Positions 12,801 to 24,690 of a stretch of DNA of 64,000 nucleotides are shown here, in pieces. This DNA comes from Rhabditoides inermis. Its lineage: Eukaryota; Nematoda; Chromadorea; Rhabditida; Rhabditidae. Within the stretch, counting starts at the first letter, position 1; every line of letters begins with the position of its first letter. The notes under the pieces are model-generated. The model saw only the letters and a program-made list of their open reading frames with translations. It had not been told where the DNA came from and did no database searches. The stretch is taken from positions 41,001-105,000 of the forward strand of contig CAWZYM010000259.1 of assembly GCA_963966185.1 (NCBI GenBank), read 5' to 3'. The position numbers were made by a program, and so were the translations under genes.

Positions 12801-14367
12801 CAAGGCGAAAACAGAATCAAAAAGAGTAAAATCAAATGGAAAACAAAAAAAAAGAACATACAAGAAAAACATGAAAAAATGACATGAAACAGAGAACGGA
12901 AAAACACAGGAAAAAAAAAGATTTTTTTCATGCAGATACGACCATAACTGGGGTCGTTGGTTTGTTTCACTCGACATAGCCAGCAACTACGTCGGCTCAC
13001 TTGGCTGTCTCCCATTCAGTCTCGCAATGATCTTTGTGATTAAGTGGAACGTGAGTGCATGTCAATATTCTATTCACTCGAAAAATTTACTTGCTAGGAA
13101 ATGTTCAGTTTAATTCTCGCTCTTCCGAAAGTCTTGTACCACATCCTGATAAAAATTTTTCTGACCGGTCATACGTTTTTAGATAACACAATTTGAAACT
13201 TTTAAATGCGCTTCAAGTTGACTTTTTTTGCGCACTGACTCACATTAGCTTTTTGCTTTGGATCGGGACGATCCGATGTGATCTGTTAACGAGAGCGTTG
13301 GTTTACTACTCATAATAAAGCTTCCAGTCCAAACTTCTATCTGTTTGGAAACGAGTTTCGTCAATTCTGAATGATTGTCTTTTCATAGATGATCCACATT
13401 TCAGAATTACGTTCCGCGCGCAGTGGAGAAGAGCATCATTCTGCAGGTGCTCTCGTCGACCACTATCATGTGTGTCACTCTGTTTGTATGGGAGTTCGAG
13501 GTTGCTTGGTTCGGCGACACACTGCTAGGTTTGCAAGTTAACCTAAAATATAATCGCAAATGTGCCACGTGTTTTGGGTGTTTAAAGAAGAACTCTGGGG
13601 AAAGAGTCACCCGCCCAAAACATTAGCGCGCCCGGAACCAGATTTTGGCGGGAAACCGCGAGTACGGCAGCGGCGGGCAGCAGAGTGAGGCTCCGCCCTC
13701 GTCCAATTAGGCTATTTGGACAAAGGAATCGTAATAAATAATTCAAAAACGTAACTTTTTTAAGCCTCACGGAATTTTCATTGCCAGAATCGTGTTTCGA
13801 AGTATCAGTTTGCCCCTATTGAACGGCATTCCTAATTTCCCCGGAGTTCTTCTTTAAACATAGCTTTGACATCTTTCGTGAAACCCTTTCACGGCTTTCG
13901 AAGTTATTTTCACGTAGCTTACGTAGCATGACAGAAAAAGTAAACCACTGCTTTGCTGACAATGCACTTTGCTGCTTGGTGCTTCAAATTCTAGGTATAA
14001 ACATCGTTTTGACACGTGGAGCACTCGAAGTTCGCGATAATGCGGCTTTTTGAGATTGTAGAGTGTATTGAATCAGGCGCATTTTCACCGCTCAAGATTT
14101 TCGTTCCTATTCAAACCGTTTAGAACCCATTAAAATGTTTTTTTCAGGAGTTGCTCTCACTCAGCTGTTGTGGCCTTTGTGGAACGGAACTTTAGCAGTC
14201 ACCTACGTCATTTTCAACACGTAACATCACCTTATCGTCTTATGTGTTGTAAATAGTATAATTTCAGTATGCGCTCGTCAAAAGTCAAGAAAAGCGGTGC
14301 TTCGATGATATCAATCAATGACACTTCTCGCCGACAACACATGTTTAGCTTGACCAAACGAAATTAA
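9829..14367 (+). CDS. Srt-like chemoreceptor, copy 1A
   Basis: Eight exons, 9829-9933, 9981-10124, 10190-10318, 10365-10465, 12936-13050, 13405-13528, 14148-14220 and 14268-14367, join in frame to 296 residues. TM segments are visible in FIIGLIYFFLSLIML, CIMLAISCLDIVQLIFHCFV, FSTAWLGMIVLSTHL, YLLWIELIVLAIHSTLLFY, ASNYVGSLGCLPFSLAMIFV, ILQVLSSTTIMCVTLFVW and LLWPLWNGTLAVTYVIFN. The I-L-D-I-V-Q-L motif in TM2 and the W-x-L-x-N-G-x-x-A-V-x-Y pattern in TM7 followed by a basic tail best match the Srt group; Srx is an alternative. Intron 4 is 2,470 bp and packed with repeats; intron 6 holds a TTAA-flanked MITE. A TTTCAG acceptor lies 3 nt before the ATG, so SL trans-splicing is likely. Copy 1B is nearly identical. 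Confidence 0.85.
10651..10704. repeat. Paired GC-rich hairpins with GCA loops
   Basis: GGGCGGCGC-GCA-GCGCCGCCC at 10651-10671 and GACGCGC-GCA-GCGCGTC at 10688-10704, 16 bp apart, stand out in AT-rich sequence. Both have perfect stems and the same three-base loop. Such hairpins occur near ends of some nematode repeats (Helitron-like and others), but no Helitron terminus was confirmed. A copy lies at 17193-17246. Confidence 0.8.
12031..12463. mobile_element. Fold-back element with 151-bp arms, copy 1
   Basis: Left arm 12031-12181 and right arm 12313-12463 are near-perfect inverses (about one mismatch) around a 131-bp loop. Outer ends read TTCTTCGAAATTTGAG and its inverse. No coding capacity. 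The transcript of this intron would form a long double-stranded stem. The same structure is at 18581-19013. Confidence 0.85.
13586..13853 (+). mobile_element. TTAA-flanked MITE in intron 6 of copy 1A
   Basis: A 268-bp element starting AGAAGAACTCTGGGGAAA and ending in the inverse with one change (TTTCCCCGGAGTTCTTCT), between TTAA at 13582-13585 and TTAA at 13854-13857. TTAA duplication is characteristic of the piggyBac group. Copy 1B holds the same element between TTAA at 20133-20136 and 20405-20408. Confidence 0.75.
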
Positions 14368-15407
14368 TTGTGAAATCAAAAGGTTCCTGTTCATCTGTAG
14401 ACTAGTTCATGTGAATTGGTTGTCAAATAAAAGCAAACTACAAATAAAAGTGCACGAAGATTAATAATTGTTTTATCGATATTAGATAATTAGATGGTTC
14501 TTTTTTTTCTTTTTGTGTCACGCACATAGGAAGCGCGCGGTTTTACTATGAGTACTGTTACTATCAGTAAGTACTGTTAGTTTGCGGCAAAAAGCTCATA
14601 GATCTTATCTGATAGGCCTATAAACGTTACTTTCCATAGTTGAAAAAGCTCTTCACGGAAAAAAGTTTACCAAAGTCAGTTTTCCTCAGTTATGAAAATA
14701 ATCAAGAGAAAGGTAAACTAATTGCTTGCTTGCTCTCAAAAGCGATAACGCGGTTCTGTGGAAATCGTTTTGTGAGGTAATCTTTTCCGTAGGTAATATA
14801 AAAACGCACGATGAACCGTGAAAAACGAACACTGAATCAGAAAGTCTACTGACAAAGTAGGCATTGTTACACGTTTTTTCTGTTCAATGAACTTGCTTGT
14901 TTGACTTGAACATTACTGCGTTTGTGGGCTCGATGAAGCGACTGTGAATAGACTTCATCACAGGTAAGATGTGAAACTTATTATGTTACAACGCTGTTTT
15001 TCTCTTAGTTTTGTGCTGTGCTGAAACAGCCACTTTGCATCGAAATTTCTCGACAAATGAAATAATATTTACTGTGATTTTTTTGTAAATAGATCAACAA
15101 CATATAGATATGTATAAATCCGAAAGTTCGTTCATATATACTGAATGTCATTTCCATCACAGCGGCTTCTTTTCATGCTGAATCGTGTTTCTCACATGGA
15201 CACCCGGGTGTCAAATTAAATCATGAAAATAAGATTGAAATATGCTTTCCGGGCAAATCATGCATGCTGAAATTAATGGTGTTATTGGTTTAATTTTAGT
15301 TGGATCAGATACCGAGATAAAATCATTGTTACGCTATGTCACGGCCCGGGCCGGGACGTCACGGCCGAATGGTCAAAGCTTGTGATCGGGACAGTACATC
15401 AGCAAGT
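14368..15407. other. 3' flank and spacer between duplication copies
   Basis: To about 15025 this is flank shared with 20917-21560 and 36060-36760. Sequence from about 15026 to 15407 is unique spacer. No gene supported. Confidence 0.5.
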
Positions 15408-16105
15408 TTCTCTCGATATTTGCTTTTCGGTTTGGCAGTGACACTAACAAGTTATAGTCGCTTTCCAGTCATAAAAAAGTTGAAGCCGACAAACTGTTTT
15501 CCGTAGTGGTTGACGTATGTGCTGTTTAACAACAAGGTTTTTTTCAATAAAAATCAGTGAACCGTGTTTATATAAATGTACTTTTATGCCAGTTACCTTT
15601 GCTTTGTTTCAAACGTACCGTATGTTTCAGTATTGTTGATTGTCAAGACATGTAGGCCTATGTTCATCTGGTTTATCAATCTGTTCATTTCCGAAAATTT
15701 TCTTTTCTCTGTCATGTTATTCGCAGTCATGCTCAAATAAACAATATATTCGTTACTGTTATAACATACTCATTAAAGGCACAGTAACGCATCGTTCTGT
15801 GAGTTTTGTCTCTAGGTCAATGCTTGAGTCATAATTACGCCAAGCAAACAAAGAAAACGCAAAACGACAATAACACGTTTCTATGACGCTTATCAAAATG
15901 CGCTTGCGAAGCTCGGTGAGGTGACTGCTTCAGCTGCCGCAGTCTAGAGCAAATGTGCGCGGCACAATTGACGAAACACTTTGAGAAACTGTCTTACCAC
16001 GTGTCGCCGAACGGTTTTGTTCTCGTTGGCTGATCCACATGCGCTCCATCTGTTGAATGGTACACTGAGGAACAGCAAATGTCATTTTGAGAACGAGGAG
16101 CAAAA

Positions 16106-16110
<5 letters not shown>

Positions 16111-16151
<41 letters not shown>

Positions 16152-16160
16152 TTCTCTCTC
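16111..16160. repeat. (CT)n microsatellite, right copy
   Basis: CT repeats with a few TTT interruptions, homologous to 9541-9607. Confidence 0.9.
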
Positions 16161-16370
16161 TTTCTTATTCTCATTTACGCCGTTTTCTGTGACGTATAAT
16201 CATTCTTTCACTACAAAGCGAAACGTAATATGACGCATGTGTTATGTTTAAATCTTGAAGTATCTTTGAGTTCCTATTACTACAAGTTATCGTAGTATGT
16301 TCTGTTTATTGCCTGCTTTTTTAAAACATACATAAACCACGGAGCATATGTTGTGCACACGTTTCAGACT

Positions 16371-19300
16371 ATGGCAAGGCTCGTGAACCTCAATGAAACC
16401 GGCTACTTCATCATCGGATTGATATATTTCTTTCTGTCGTTGATCATGTTGAGTTTTCACGGCGTCATGATTTATGTGAGTTTTCCCCACAGCTGCGAAA
16501 ACGTGATGTCATCATTCATCAGATGTTGTCTGCTGCACGCCAGTCGTGGGCTGTAGGCGTTATCATCATGTTGGCGATTTCGTGCTTGGACATCGTACAG
16601 CTCATCTTTCATTGTTTCGTGGCGTACTACATGATCGAGCATGACTTGACGCTGTTCGAATTCATGGTACGTCGCTATCGGCTGACAGCACCTCAGTGAA
16701 ACGCTATCATTGTCAACAATCCCAATTTCAGACGCCGCTTTTCTCGTCGGCGTGGCTTGGAATGATAATATTGTCGACCCACTTGACCATTCACCAGTTT
16801 CTCTACACGTTGTTTGCCAAGCGACCCTCGTTCAAGCAATTTATGGAGGCAAAATCAAAGGTTTGTACATTGTCAAAGTCTAATTTTAGTTTAACTCGCG
16901 TTTTAGTATCTTCTCTGGATCGAACTCATAGTTCTTGCCATTCACTCGACTCTTCTCTTTTACACACAAGCCGGGATGATTATTGATATCAAATGGATGA
17001 AGTTTGGGTAAGTAAAAGTGATAGGTACAATAATAAATGTATATCACTGAAAGGTTTAACAAAAGAACAGACTTTATTGTGTTTTTACAAGCAGTGCGCA
17101 AACATACTACATGTCAATGACAGACAGTGTACATTTCTCATTCAATCGCTGCTACCTAACGTGAAAGTACCACAAATTTACTATCAAATTAAGGGCGGCG
17201 CGCAGCGCCGCCCGTTTGTCTTGATCTTTGACGCGCGCAGCGCGTCACCCCCAAGGCATACTCAATTTCCTCTATCCCAATACGATATACTCCATAGTAT
17301 GTGTTTTTTGTTAGAATATCATTTGACAAGACTTATGAGTATGATACAAGAAATAAATATCGGTTGCGGTATCCAAAATATCCAAAACAACTTTTCGCTC
17401 ATTCTGCCACTAAACGTGTTTACGACGACGACGACGCGCATCACGTAAGCCCCGCCCACTGCACTCTGCGCTCATTGGTCGCTCGGCCCACTGTCAGTGC
17501 AATCTGATTGGCCGAACGCTCATGCCCCGCCTTTCGCTCAGCCACTCTCACATCCCGGCCTCTTGGCTTTCTAACGAGCGTACGCTCTCTGCGCGCTCTC
17601 TCTCTTCTTCCAGCCGAGCATGCCCCGCTTTTTGATCAGCCACTCTCTTTCTCTCCAGACCGTCTGACTCTCTCACTTGCGCACGCTCTCTGCGCGCTCT
17701 CTATTTCTCGTGCGATTAGAGACTAGAGCCAGAATGGGCAGCCGGCCTGAAATCAAATGGATCGATCGGTGAGGAGAGGGCGAGTGAGAGAAGCTCGGCA
17801 GTTAAAGAACGTGCGAATAGCGGAGGAGCAGAGCAGTGCGAGTGAGGCTGCTTTGATCTCTGTGCCACAACTTCCCAATTCTAACAGTAATACTACCATT
17901 AACATAATATAATAAGGAAGATCAGTTTAACGCACTCGGCTTTGCAACTACAATTCATGACCGAGATTTCAGTGGCTCAGAACCTAATGAAGTCTGTTTT
18001 ATATGATACGTATGTGCATACATAAATGATTCCAAAAGCAACGTTCGAATTCATTTGCAAACATCGCAAAACATTCGCAAAACAAACTGGCAGATATGAA
18101 GATCGAACGCGCCTGGTTAGTACCAGTACGCCAAACTTTTAACGGTACATGCACTCGAGATATTACATGATAACTAGTGAAGAATGGCTAGTTTACTCGT
18201 AGTAGAACTTCATTTCGACTAGCTAGTAACTTGCTAGGTAATGGAACTGCTTAGAAGATGAAGGGAAGAAGATAGAAATTAGTAACGTGTGTAGCGCGCG
18301 TCAATGAGCGACCGGCAGAGGCGTGAGCGATTGGACCAAGCTATTTCGAAGGTTTCTAATTTAAATACATTCGTATATAACACAACATTGTTCGGCAACA
18401 CAAGATCTATCAGTTTCAAAAAAGCGGGAATCACAGAAACTGTTTTATAATTTCAAACCAGTGAATATTACTATGTAGATAGTGTTGTAAAAGTTATTTG
18501 TATTTTCAATCATGACATTCTGACTAGTGAGTTTGTAGTATGTATGTTTTATGTTCGTAATTCACCATGTGAAAAAAAATTCTTCGAAATTTGAGAAAAG
18601 GACATCCATTCTCTTTCGAAAAGTACGTAAGTAAAGAGAAGAGGTTTGTCTGGATCTGATTCAACAAAAGCACATGCATAAAATCTCTTTGCAGCTGACT
18701 AAAATATCAAAACAAACCTGCTCTTTCGAATATATGAAAATAGAACATACATATTATGCATTATGATAATTTATTTATAGTGAATTATAATAAAAATTTG
18801 GCCTATTTCACAGTCACCTTACACTATATATTTTTTAATGTTTAAAAACACAATGCAGTGTGATTCGAAAGAGCAGGTTTGTTTTGATATTTTAGTCAGC
18901 TGCAAAGAGATTTTATGCATGTGCTTTTGTTGAATCAGATCCAGACAAACCTCTTCTCTTTACTTACGTACTTTTCGAAAGAAAATGGATGTCCTTTTCT
19001 CAAATTTCGAAGAATACAACAATACTTGTTATCTTATCTGAGACATCTGTGACAAAAAACCTACTCCAGTTGTCTAGTGCAGTCACTAGGATCAGTTCAA
19101 ACGATCAAGTCTACTTCCTTCAGACGAGCACTAGTTCTTCTTTACTTAGTTCTTTTTTGCTGCTGTTCACACAGCCTTTTTTACTGATAGTATGCTAGTA
19201 CTAACACTGTCTGGATTGGATTGTTATGAATTAAACTGCCTAGAAATGTTTTTTTCAGTTGTTTTGTAGCTTGTTCTTTTCTCCCGCGCTGAATGGGAAA

Positions 19301-20916
19301 ATATTGTATATCTAGATACATCAACCAAACAAACTTAGATATATTATAACAAGGCGAAAACAGAATCAAAAAGAGTAAAATCAAATGGAAAACAAAAAAA
19401 AAGAACATACAAGAAAAACATGAAAAAATGACATGAAACAGAGAACGGAAAGACACAGGAAAAAAAAAGATTTTTTTCATGCAGATACGACCATAACTGG
19501 GGTCGTTGGTTTGTTTCACTCGACATAGCCAGCAACTACGTCGGCTCACTTGGCTGTCTCCCATTCAGTCTCGCAATGATCTTTGTGATTAAGTTGAACG
19601 TGAGTGCATGTCAATATTCTATTCACTCGAAAAATTTACTTGCTAGGAAATGTTCAGTTTAATTCTCGCTCTTCCGAAAGTCTTGTACCACATCCTGATA
19701 AAAATTGTTCTGACCGGTCATACGTTTTTAGATAACACAATTTGAAACTTCTAAATGCGCTTCAAGTTGACTTTTTTTTTGCGCACTGACTCACATTAGC
19801 TTTTTGCTTTGGATCGGGACGATCCGATGTGATTTTTAAACGAGAGCGGTGGTTTACTACTCATATTAAAGCTTCCAGTCCAAACTTCTATCTGTTTGGA
19901 AACGAGTTTCGTCAATTCTGAATGATTGTCATTTCATAGATGTTCCACATTTCAGAATTACGTTCCGCGCGCAGTGGAGAAGAGCATCATTCTGCAGGTG
20001 CTCTCGTCGACCACTATCATGTGTGTCACTCTGTTTGTATGGGAGTTCGAGGTTGCTTGGATCGGCGACACACTGCTAGGTTTGCAAGTTGACCTAAAAT
20101 ATAATCGCAAATGTGCCACGTGTTTTGGGTGTTTAAAGAAGAACTCTGGGGAAAGAGTCACCCGCCCAAAACATTAGCGCGCCCGGAACCAGATTTTGGC
20201 GGGAAACCGCGAGTACGGCAGCGGCGGGCAGCAGAGTGAGGCTCCGCCCTCGTCCAATTAGGCTATTTGGACAAAGGAATCGTAATAAATAATTCAAAAA
20301 CGTAACTTTTTTAAGCCTCACGGAATTTTCATTGCCAGAATCGTGTTTCGAAGTATCAGTTTGCCCCTATTGAACGGCATTCCTAATTTCCCCGGAGTTC
20401 TTCTTTAAACATAGCTTTGACATCTTTCGTGAAACCCTTTCACGGCTTTCGAAGTTATTTTCACGTAGCTTACGTAGCATGACAGAAATAGTAAACCACT
20501 GCTTTGCTAACAATGCACTTTGCTGCTTGGTGCTTCAAATTCTAGGTATAAACATCGTTTTGACACGTGGTGCACTCGAAGTCCGCGATAATGCGGCCTT
20601 TTAAGATTGTAGAGTGTATTGAATCATGCGCATTTTCACTGCTCAAAGTTTTTGTTCTTATTAACACCGTTTAAAACCTCATAAAATGTTTTCCAGGAGT
20701 TGCCCTCACTCAGCTGTTGTGGCCTTTGTGGAACGGAACTCTAGCAGTCACCTACGTCATTTTCAACACGTAACATCACCTTATCGTCTTATGTGTTGTA
20801 AATAGTATAATTTCAGTATGCGCTCGTCAAAAGTCAAGACAAGCGGTGCTTCGATGATATCATTCAAAGACACTTCTCGCCGACAACAGACGTTTCGCTT
20901 GACCAAACGGAATTAA
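16371..20916 (+). CDS. Srt-like chemoreceptor, copy 1B
   Basis: Same eight-exon structure as copy 1A: 16371-16475, 16523-16666, 16732-16860, 16907-17007, 19485-19599, 19956-20079, 20697-20769 and 20817-20916. All exon lengths match 1A, giving 296 residues with no stop. Substitutions are scattered, mostly conservative in membrane segments (for example WPVGVC to WAVGVI in exon 2, IKWN to IKLN in exon 5), with several in the cytoplasmic tail. Splice sites and the trans-splice acceptor 3 nt before the ATG are preserved. Expected to be a functional chemosensory receptor paralogue. Its final exon contains the left breakpoint of duplication II. Confidence 0.85.
18581..19013. mobile_element. Fold-back element with 151-bp arms, copy 2
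   Basis: Arms 18581-18731 and 18863-19013. The single internal mismatch of copy 1 (AGCGGCAA opposite TTGCAGCT) is restored to perfect pairing here, while one new mismatch appears near the outer end. Confidence 0.85.
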
Positions 20917-21920
20917 TTGTGATATAAAAAAGGTTCCTGTTTATCTGTAGACTAGTTAATGTGAATTGGTTGTCAAATAAAAGTAAACTACAAATAAAAG
21001 TGCACAAGGCTTTATAATTGTTTTATCGATATTAGATAATTAGATGGTTCTTTTTGTCTTTCTTTTTGTGTCACGCACATAGGAAGCGCGCGGTTTTACT
21101 ATGAGTACTGTTACTTTACTATCAGTAAGTACTGTTAGTTTGCGGAAAAAAGCTCATAGAATTTACCTGATAGGCCTATAAACGTTACTTCCATAGTTGA
21201 AAAAGCTCTTCAGTTAAGAAAATATTCAAGAGAAAGGTAAACAAATTGCTTGCTTGCTCTCAGAAGCGATAACGCGGTTCTGTGGAAATCATTTTGTGGG
21301 GTATTTTTTCCGTAGGTGATATGTATGCACGATGAACCGTGGAAAACGAACACTAAATCAGGAAGTCTACTGACAAGGTAGGCATTGTTACACGTCTTTT
21401 GTGTTCATTGAAGTTGCTCGTTTGTTTTGAACATTACTGCGTTTCGACTTTTCAACGAAATGAATGTGAAAGAGCACTTCTTGAAAAGCGTGGGCTCGAT
21501 GAAGCAACTGTGAATAGACTTCATCACAGGTAAGATGTGAAACTAATTATCTTACAACGCTGTTTTTTTAGTTTTGTGCTTGTGTGAAAAGAGTACGTGC
21601 ATGCTGAAAAAAACGATGAGGAAAGTTGTAGCTGCGAAAAAAATTGAGTGAGTATGATTGTCCAATTTTTCGAAGAACAAGGTTGACTGAGTCATTGGTT
21701 TAACGAAAAGACGAAAAGGCAATCAATCAAGCAAGGGGTTCCACAAATTTGCGAACATATTTACGGCCGAGATATGATGCGTTGTTCGAATGCAGAAGTG
21801 AAACAAACGCTGCGCTCCATAAAAGTTTTTTTCAAACCTTTTATTTTTAAGATTTTAGATAAACAGTGACGTATGTGAAAAGCGTGAGGTAATGAATTTT
21901 CAAATGCGTGCGAAAGTTGC

Positions 21921-21990
21921 AATCAGGAATCGAACGCGTGACTGCAAGAGTGGTAGCCACTTTGTTTTTCACTGCGCCAGGCCGTCATGA
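21921..21990 (-). repeat. tRNA-like module (SINE head)
   Basis: Read on the minus strand it has an A-box-like CCTGGCGCAGTG and a B-box-like CGTTCGATTCC at tRNA spacing, but the middle arm does not form an anticodon stem. Probably a tRNA-derived repeat, not a tRNA gene. Copy at 37101-37171. Confidence 0.45.
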
Positions 21991-22957
21991 TGCGCAAAGA
22001 TCGATCCGTTTCCCGAGAAGTCAATTCTATGCGAGAGCGATCGCAATAGCGATGCAAAGAGCGGTCATCCGCAAATGAGGTTCCCCGCCAAAACAGAAAT
22101 TCGAACGCCTATTTTAGTGGGGCAACCGATACGTGGCAACTGCGGGGATAACACTGTAACGAATGTAGTTTTTCGTTTATCTGGCACCACAGTAGGTGAA
22201 CTATCGCACTGGGGTTCAAAACAATGCTTCCTGCACCTTTTTATATAAATTCATACCATAATCGTGAGAAAAAAAAAACAGTTTTGACATCTCGAAGACT
22301 CAGCCGGTAGCAATAAAAACTTGCTCAGTGCGTATTATACAGTACTATCCGTGAAAAGTGCGAAAGTTTTCAAAAACAAAACAAATTTTTTTGTAACCCG
22401 AGTAAAACTACCGATATCGGTCCGAAATTCACGGTGAGTAGGTAAAAGAAGATGGCGGATTCAACCATTCTATCAGTTTCCATATGAGATCTTTCCTATC
22501 CAAAGTACGCCTACTCTCAGTTTGTCATTAGTCAGCCATGAAATGATGCGACATGTTTATAATGTTTTTGACGAGAAATGTTGAGCCAAACGCGAACGAA
22601 ACATAATTCGTTTTCGTTTTGATCTTCGTTTTTTTTTTAATTCACCAGTTTAGATCTCTCTTTACGGTGAATCTGTATTACACCTACTGTTTTCAAATGT
22701 ACACTTTTTGTTATTGACTACGGAATTACTTTTTTAACACACGTAAGTTTAGAAAAAATACAAAAAAGTGAACACGACATCTATGTACATAGGTGTAACT
22801 ATATTTTGAATTGAAAAACTATATTGTGACGAAACACAAAATTACTGTCGATAAACGTGTTTTTTTTGACCAACTTTGCCAGAGTTGGTCTACGACAACT
22901 CAACGGTATGCGGGAAAAGACGAAAGGGGTGAGAAAAGCGTGCCAGCTGAACGTAAT

Positions 22958-24673
22958 AATAATAATAGGGCAACAACCAAGACATGTAAATTTCTCGTTT
23001 GATAAACCCTCAGGAAATCATTGATTGAGTTGAGCGTATTTTGAATGATGAGGTCATAGTGAGAGTCAAATACCAGAGAAGTGCTCATTGTTATGCCCAA
23101 ATCCCGGACTGAGTGAGCGGGTGCGAGAGTGGTGCCGCTTGCTGTATACTCAAATCGGGAATTTCGGCGACCAATGTGCAAAATTTGTGTCTTTTCAGTG
23201 GAAATTTGTAATCCCCATTGATGAGACCAATCAGTAACTGTGTCAATGGCACATTGAAACTTGGATTTGGCAGAAAGATCGTCTTTATCAAATGCGAAAG
23301 AAACTTTCAAATCATCTGCATATAACTCACACGAAACATAATCAGGCAAATGCGCTATGATGTCATTGATATACACATTGAACAATATTGGGCCCAGACA
23401 CGACCCTTGCGGCACGCCGCAATTGACGAGTCTTGGTGCGGAAAGTTCCTCTCCAACCATCACCTGTTAGCAACGGTCGGACAGGAAGCTACGAATCCAC
23501 CCCAATACATTTCCTCTTACACCGAGCGAATGCAACTTATTAAATAAAAGAGAATGGTTTATAGTGTCGAATGCTTTCTTAAAATCGATGTATATGCAAT
23601 TAATCACAAAACCGTTAGAAACATGTTTCAACCAATGACTATAGCACTGAATGAGTTGAGCGCCTGTCGAACGATTCTTGCGAAAACCAAACTGCTTAGA
23701 TGAGATAAGGTTATTTGATTCGAGGAATGAAGTCAATTGTTTAACAAAAATGCGCTCAAGGACTTTAGCAACAATGCTGGTAAGACTAATAGGGCGGTAA
23801 TTGGAGATGTTATCACGAGATCCCTTTTTGAACAATGGCTTGATATACGCCAGTCTCCAGATTCGGGGGACTGCGCAGACCGATGTGGACATTGAAAAAA
23901 AGAATCGAAAGTGGGACACTAATAGTATCTACCGTGTTCTTCAGAAAAGTGTGAGTGATGCCATCGGGACTGGTATTAGTTTTTGATGCTAATCGTTGCA
24001 TGGTTTTCTGTATTTCTGCATAGGATATTTGAATGGACGTGAGTTGATGTGTGTGTTGCGGGAGCACGGCACCTGTCGGAGGGGCACCCTGAGGCGAGAA
24101 TATCGCATCAAAACGCTCACCGAAAAGCTCCGCCTTCTCCCGTGACTCATGCACCAAAACACCATTTCGAGAGAGAGACGCGATGCCATCCGCGGGGAAG
24201 AGCCTAGCGCGCACATCTCGAAAGAGCGCCCGCTTACTCCCTCCCGCTATCAGCCGCGCTTCCCTCTTACAATGCCATGAAAATATCGCTTTGCGTAATT
24301 TGCGCTGAGCTTTATCAGATTTTCTAGACTCGGGATGTAGGATCGAATATCGCAATGCTTGTTTTCTCAATTTCTCGACATGTTTTGGCGGGTTAGTTGC
24401 TCTACGCGGGGGAAGGAGAGGAATGAAGTTAGTAATAAGAAGTTTCATTCGCTCGGTAAAAAGAAGTGTAGCCTGTTCTAATGTCAAACCAATGAAATCA
24501 GATGTCCAGTATTGTCCACGCAATTGCCTTGTTTATCTCATCCCATTTCGCTCTCCGATATGCCAGGCGGGGCGTCTCTCTCACTGCCTCACTCACCCCG
24601 AGTCGCAACCGAAACTCAACTGGTAAATGATCACAGACAGAGAAACGCGGCAGCACACTGACACTTTGAAAAA
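22958..24673 (-). mobile_element. Truncated CR1/jockey-type non-LTR retrotransposon
   Basis: About 1.7 kb inserted with a 5-bp target duplication GTAAT (22953-22957, 24674-24678); the empty site is at about 38376-38382 in the other unit. On the minus strand it starts in the end of an APE endonuclease domain (VCDHLPVEF near 24630), then a linker (about 24520-23880), then the reverse transcriptase: YIKPLFKKGSRDNISNYRPI, YIDFKKAFDTINHSLL, GVPQGSCLGPILFNVYIND and the catalytic YADD. Frameshifts near 24525 and 23875 and an in-frame TAA near 23469 disable it. Coding stops abruptly after RNLHVLV, short of the usual C-terminus, and runs straight into an ATT-rich tail, so it is truncated at both ends. 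Confidence 0.85.
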
Positions 24674-24690
24674 GTAATGTTTCTCGCCAG

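Larger units (their letters stand above)
10466..12935 (+). repeat. Repeat-filled intron 4 of copy 1A
   Basis: The intron contains, in order, two GC-rich hairpins (10651-10671, 10688-10704), a GC-rich segment with two diverged tandem units of about 100 bp (10970-11175, each with CATGCCCCGC and a CAGCCACTCTC box), and a hairpin element with 151-bp arms (12031-12463). No exon was found inside it. The whole content is kept in copy 1B (17008-19484), so the insertions predate the duplication. Confidence 0.7.
7985..15025 (+). repeat. Segmental duplication I, left copy
   Basis: Nearly identical to 15408-21560. Shared landmarks run in order: a TCTCTCGATATT segment, the Srt-like gene with all eight exons, the large intron-4 insert with its hairpins, and the 3' flank to a TTCATCACAGGTAAGATGTG sequence. 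Differences from the right copy include a LINE-like insertion at 8270-9015 and a block of about 105 bp before the CT tract at 9541 that is missing on the right. Confidence 0.9.
15408..21560 (+). repeat. Segmental duplication I, right copy
   Basis: Right partner of 7985-15025. It lacks the 8270-9015 insertion and keeps its pre-insertion site. Its 3' end continues into the sequence that was copied again in duplication II. Confidence 0.9.

Noticed and set aside
12674..13015. Minus-strand Phe-rich open frame over intron 4 and exon 5 of gene 1A
   Set aside because: Shadow of the plus-strand exon and an A-rich intron tract.
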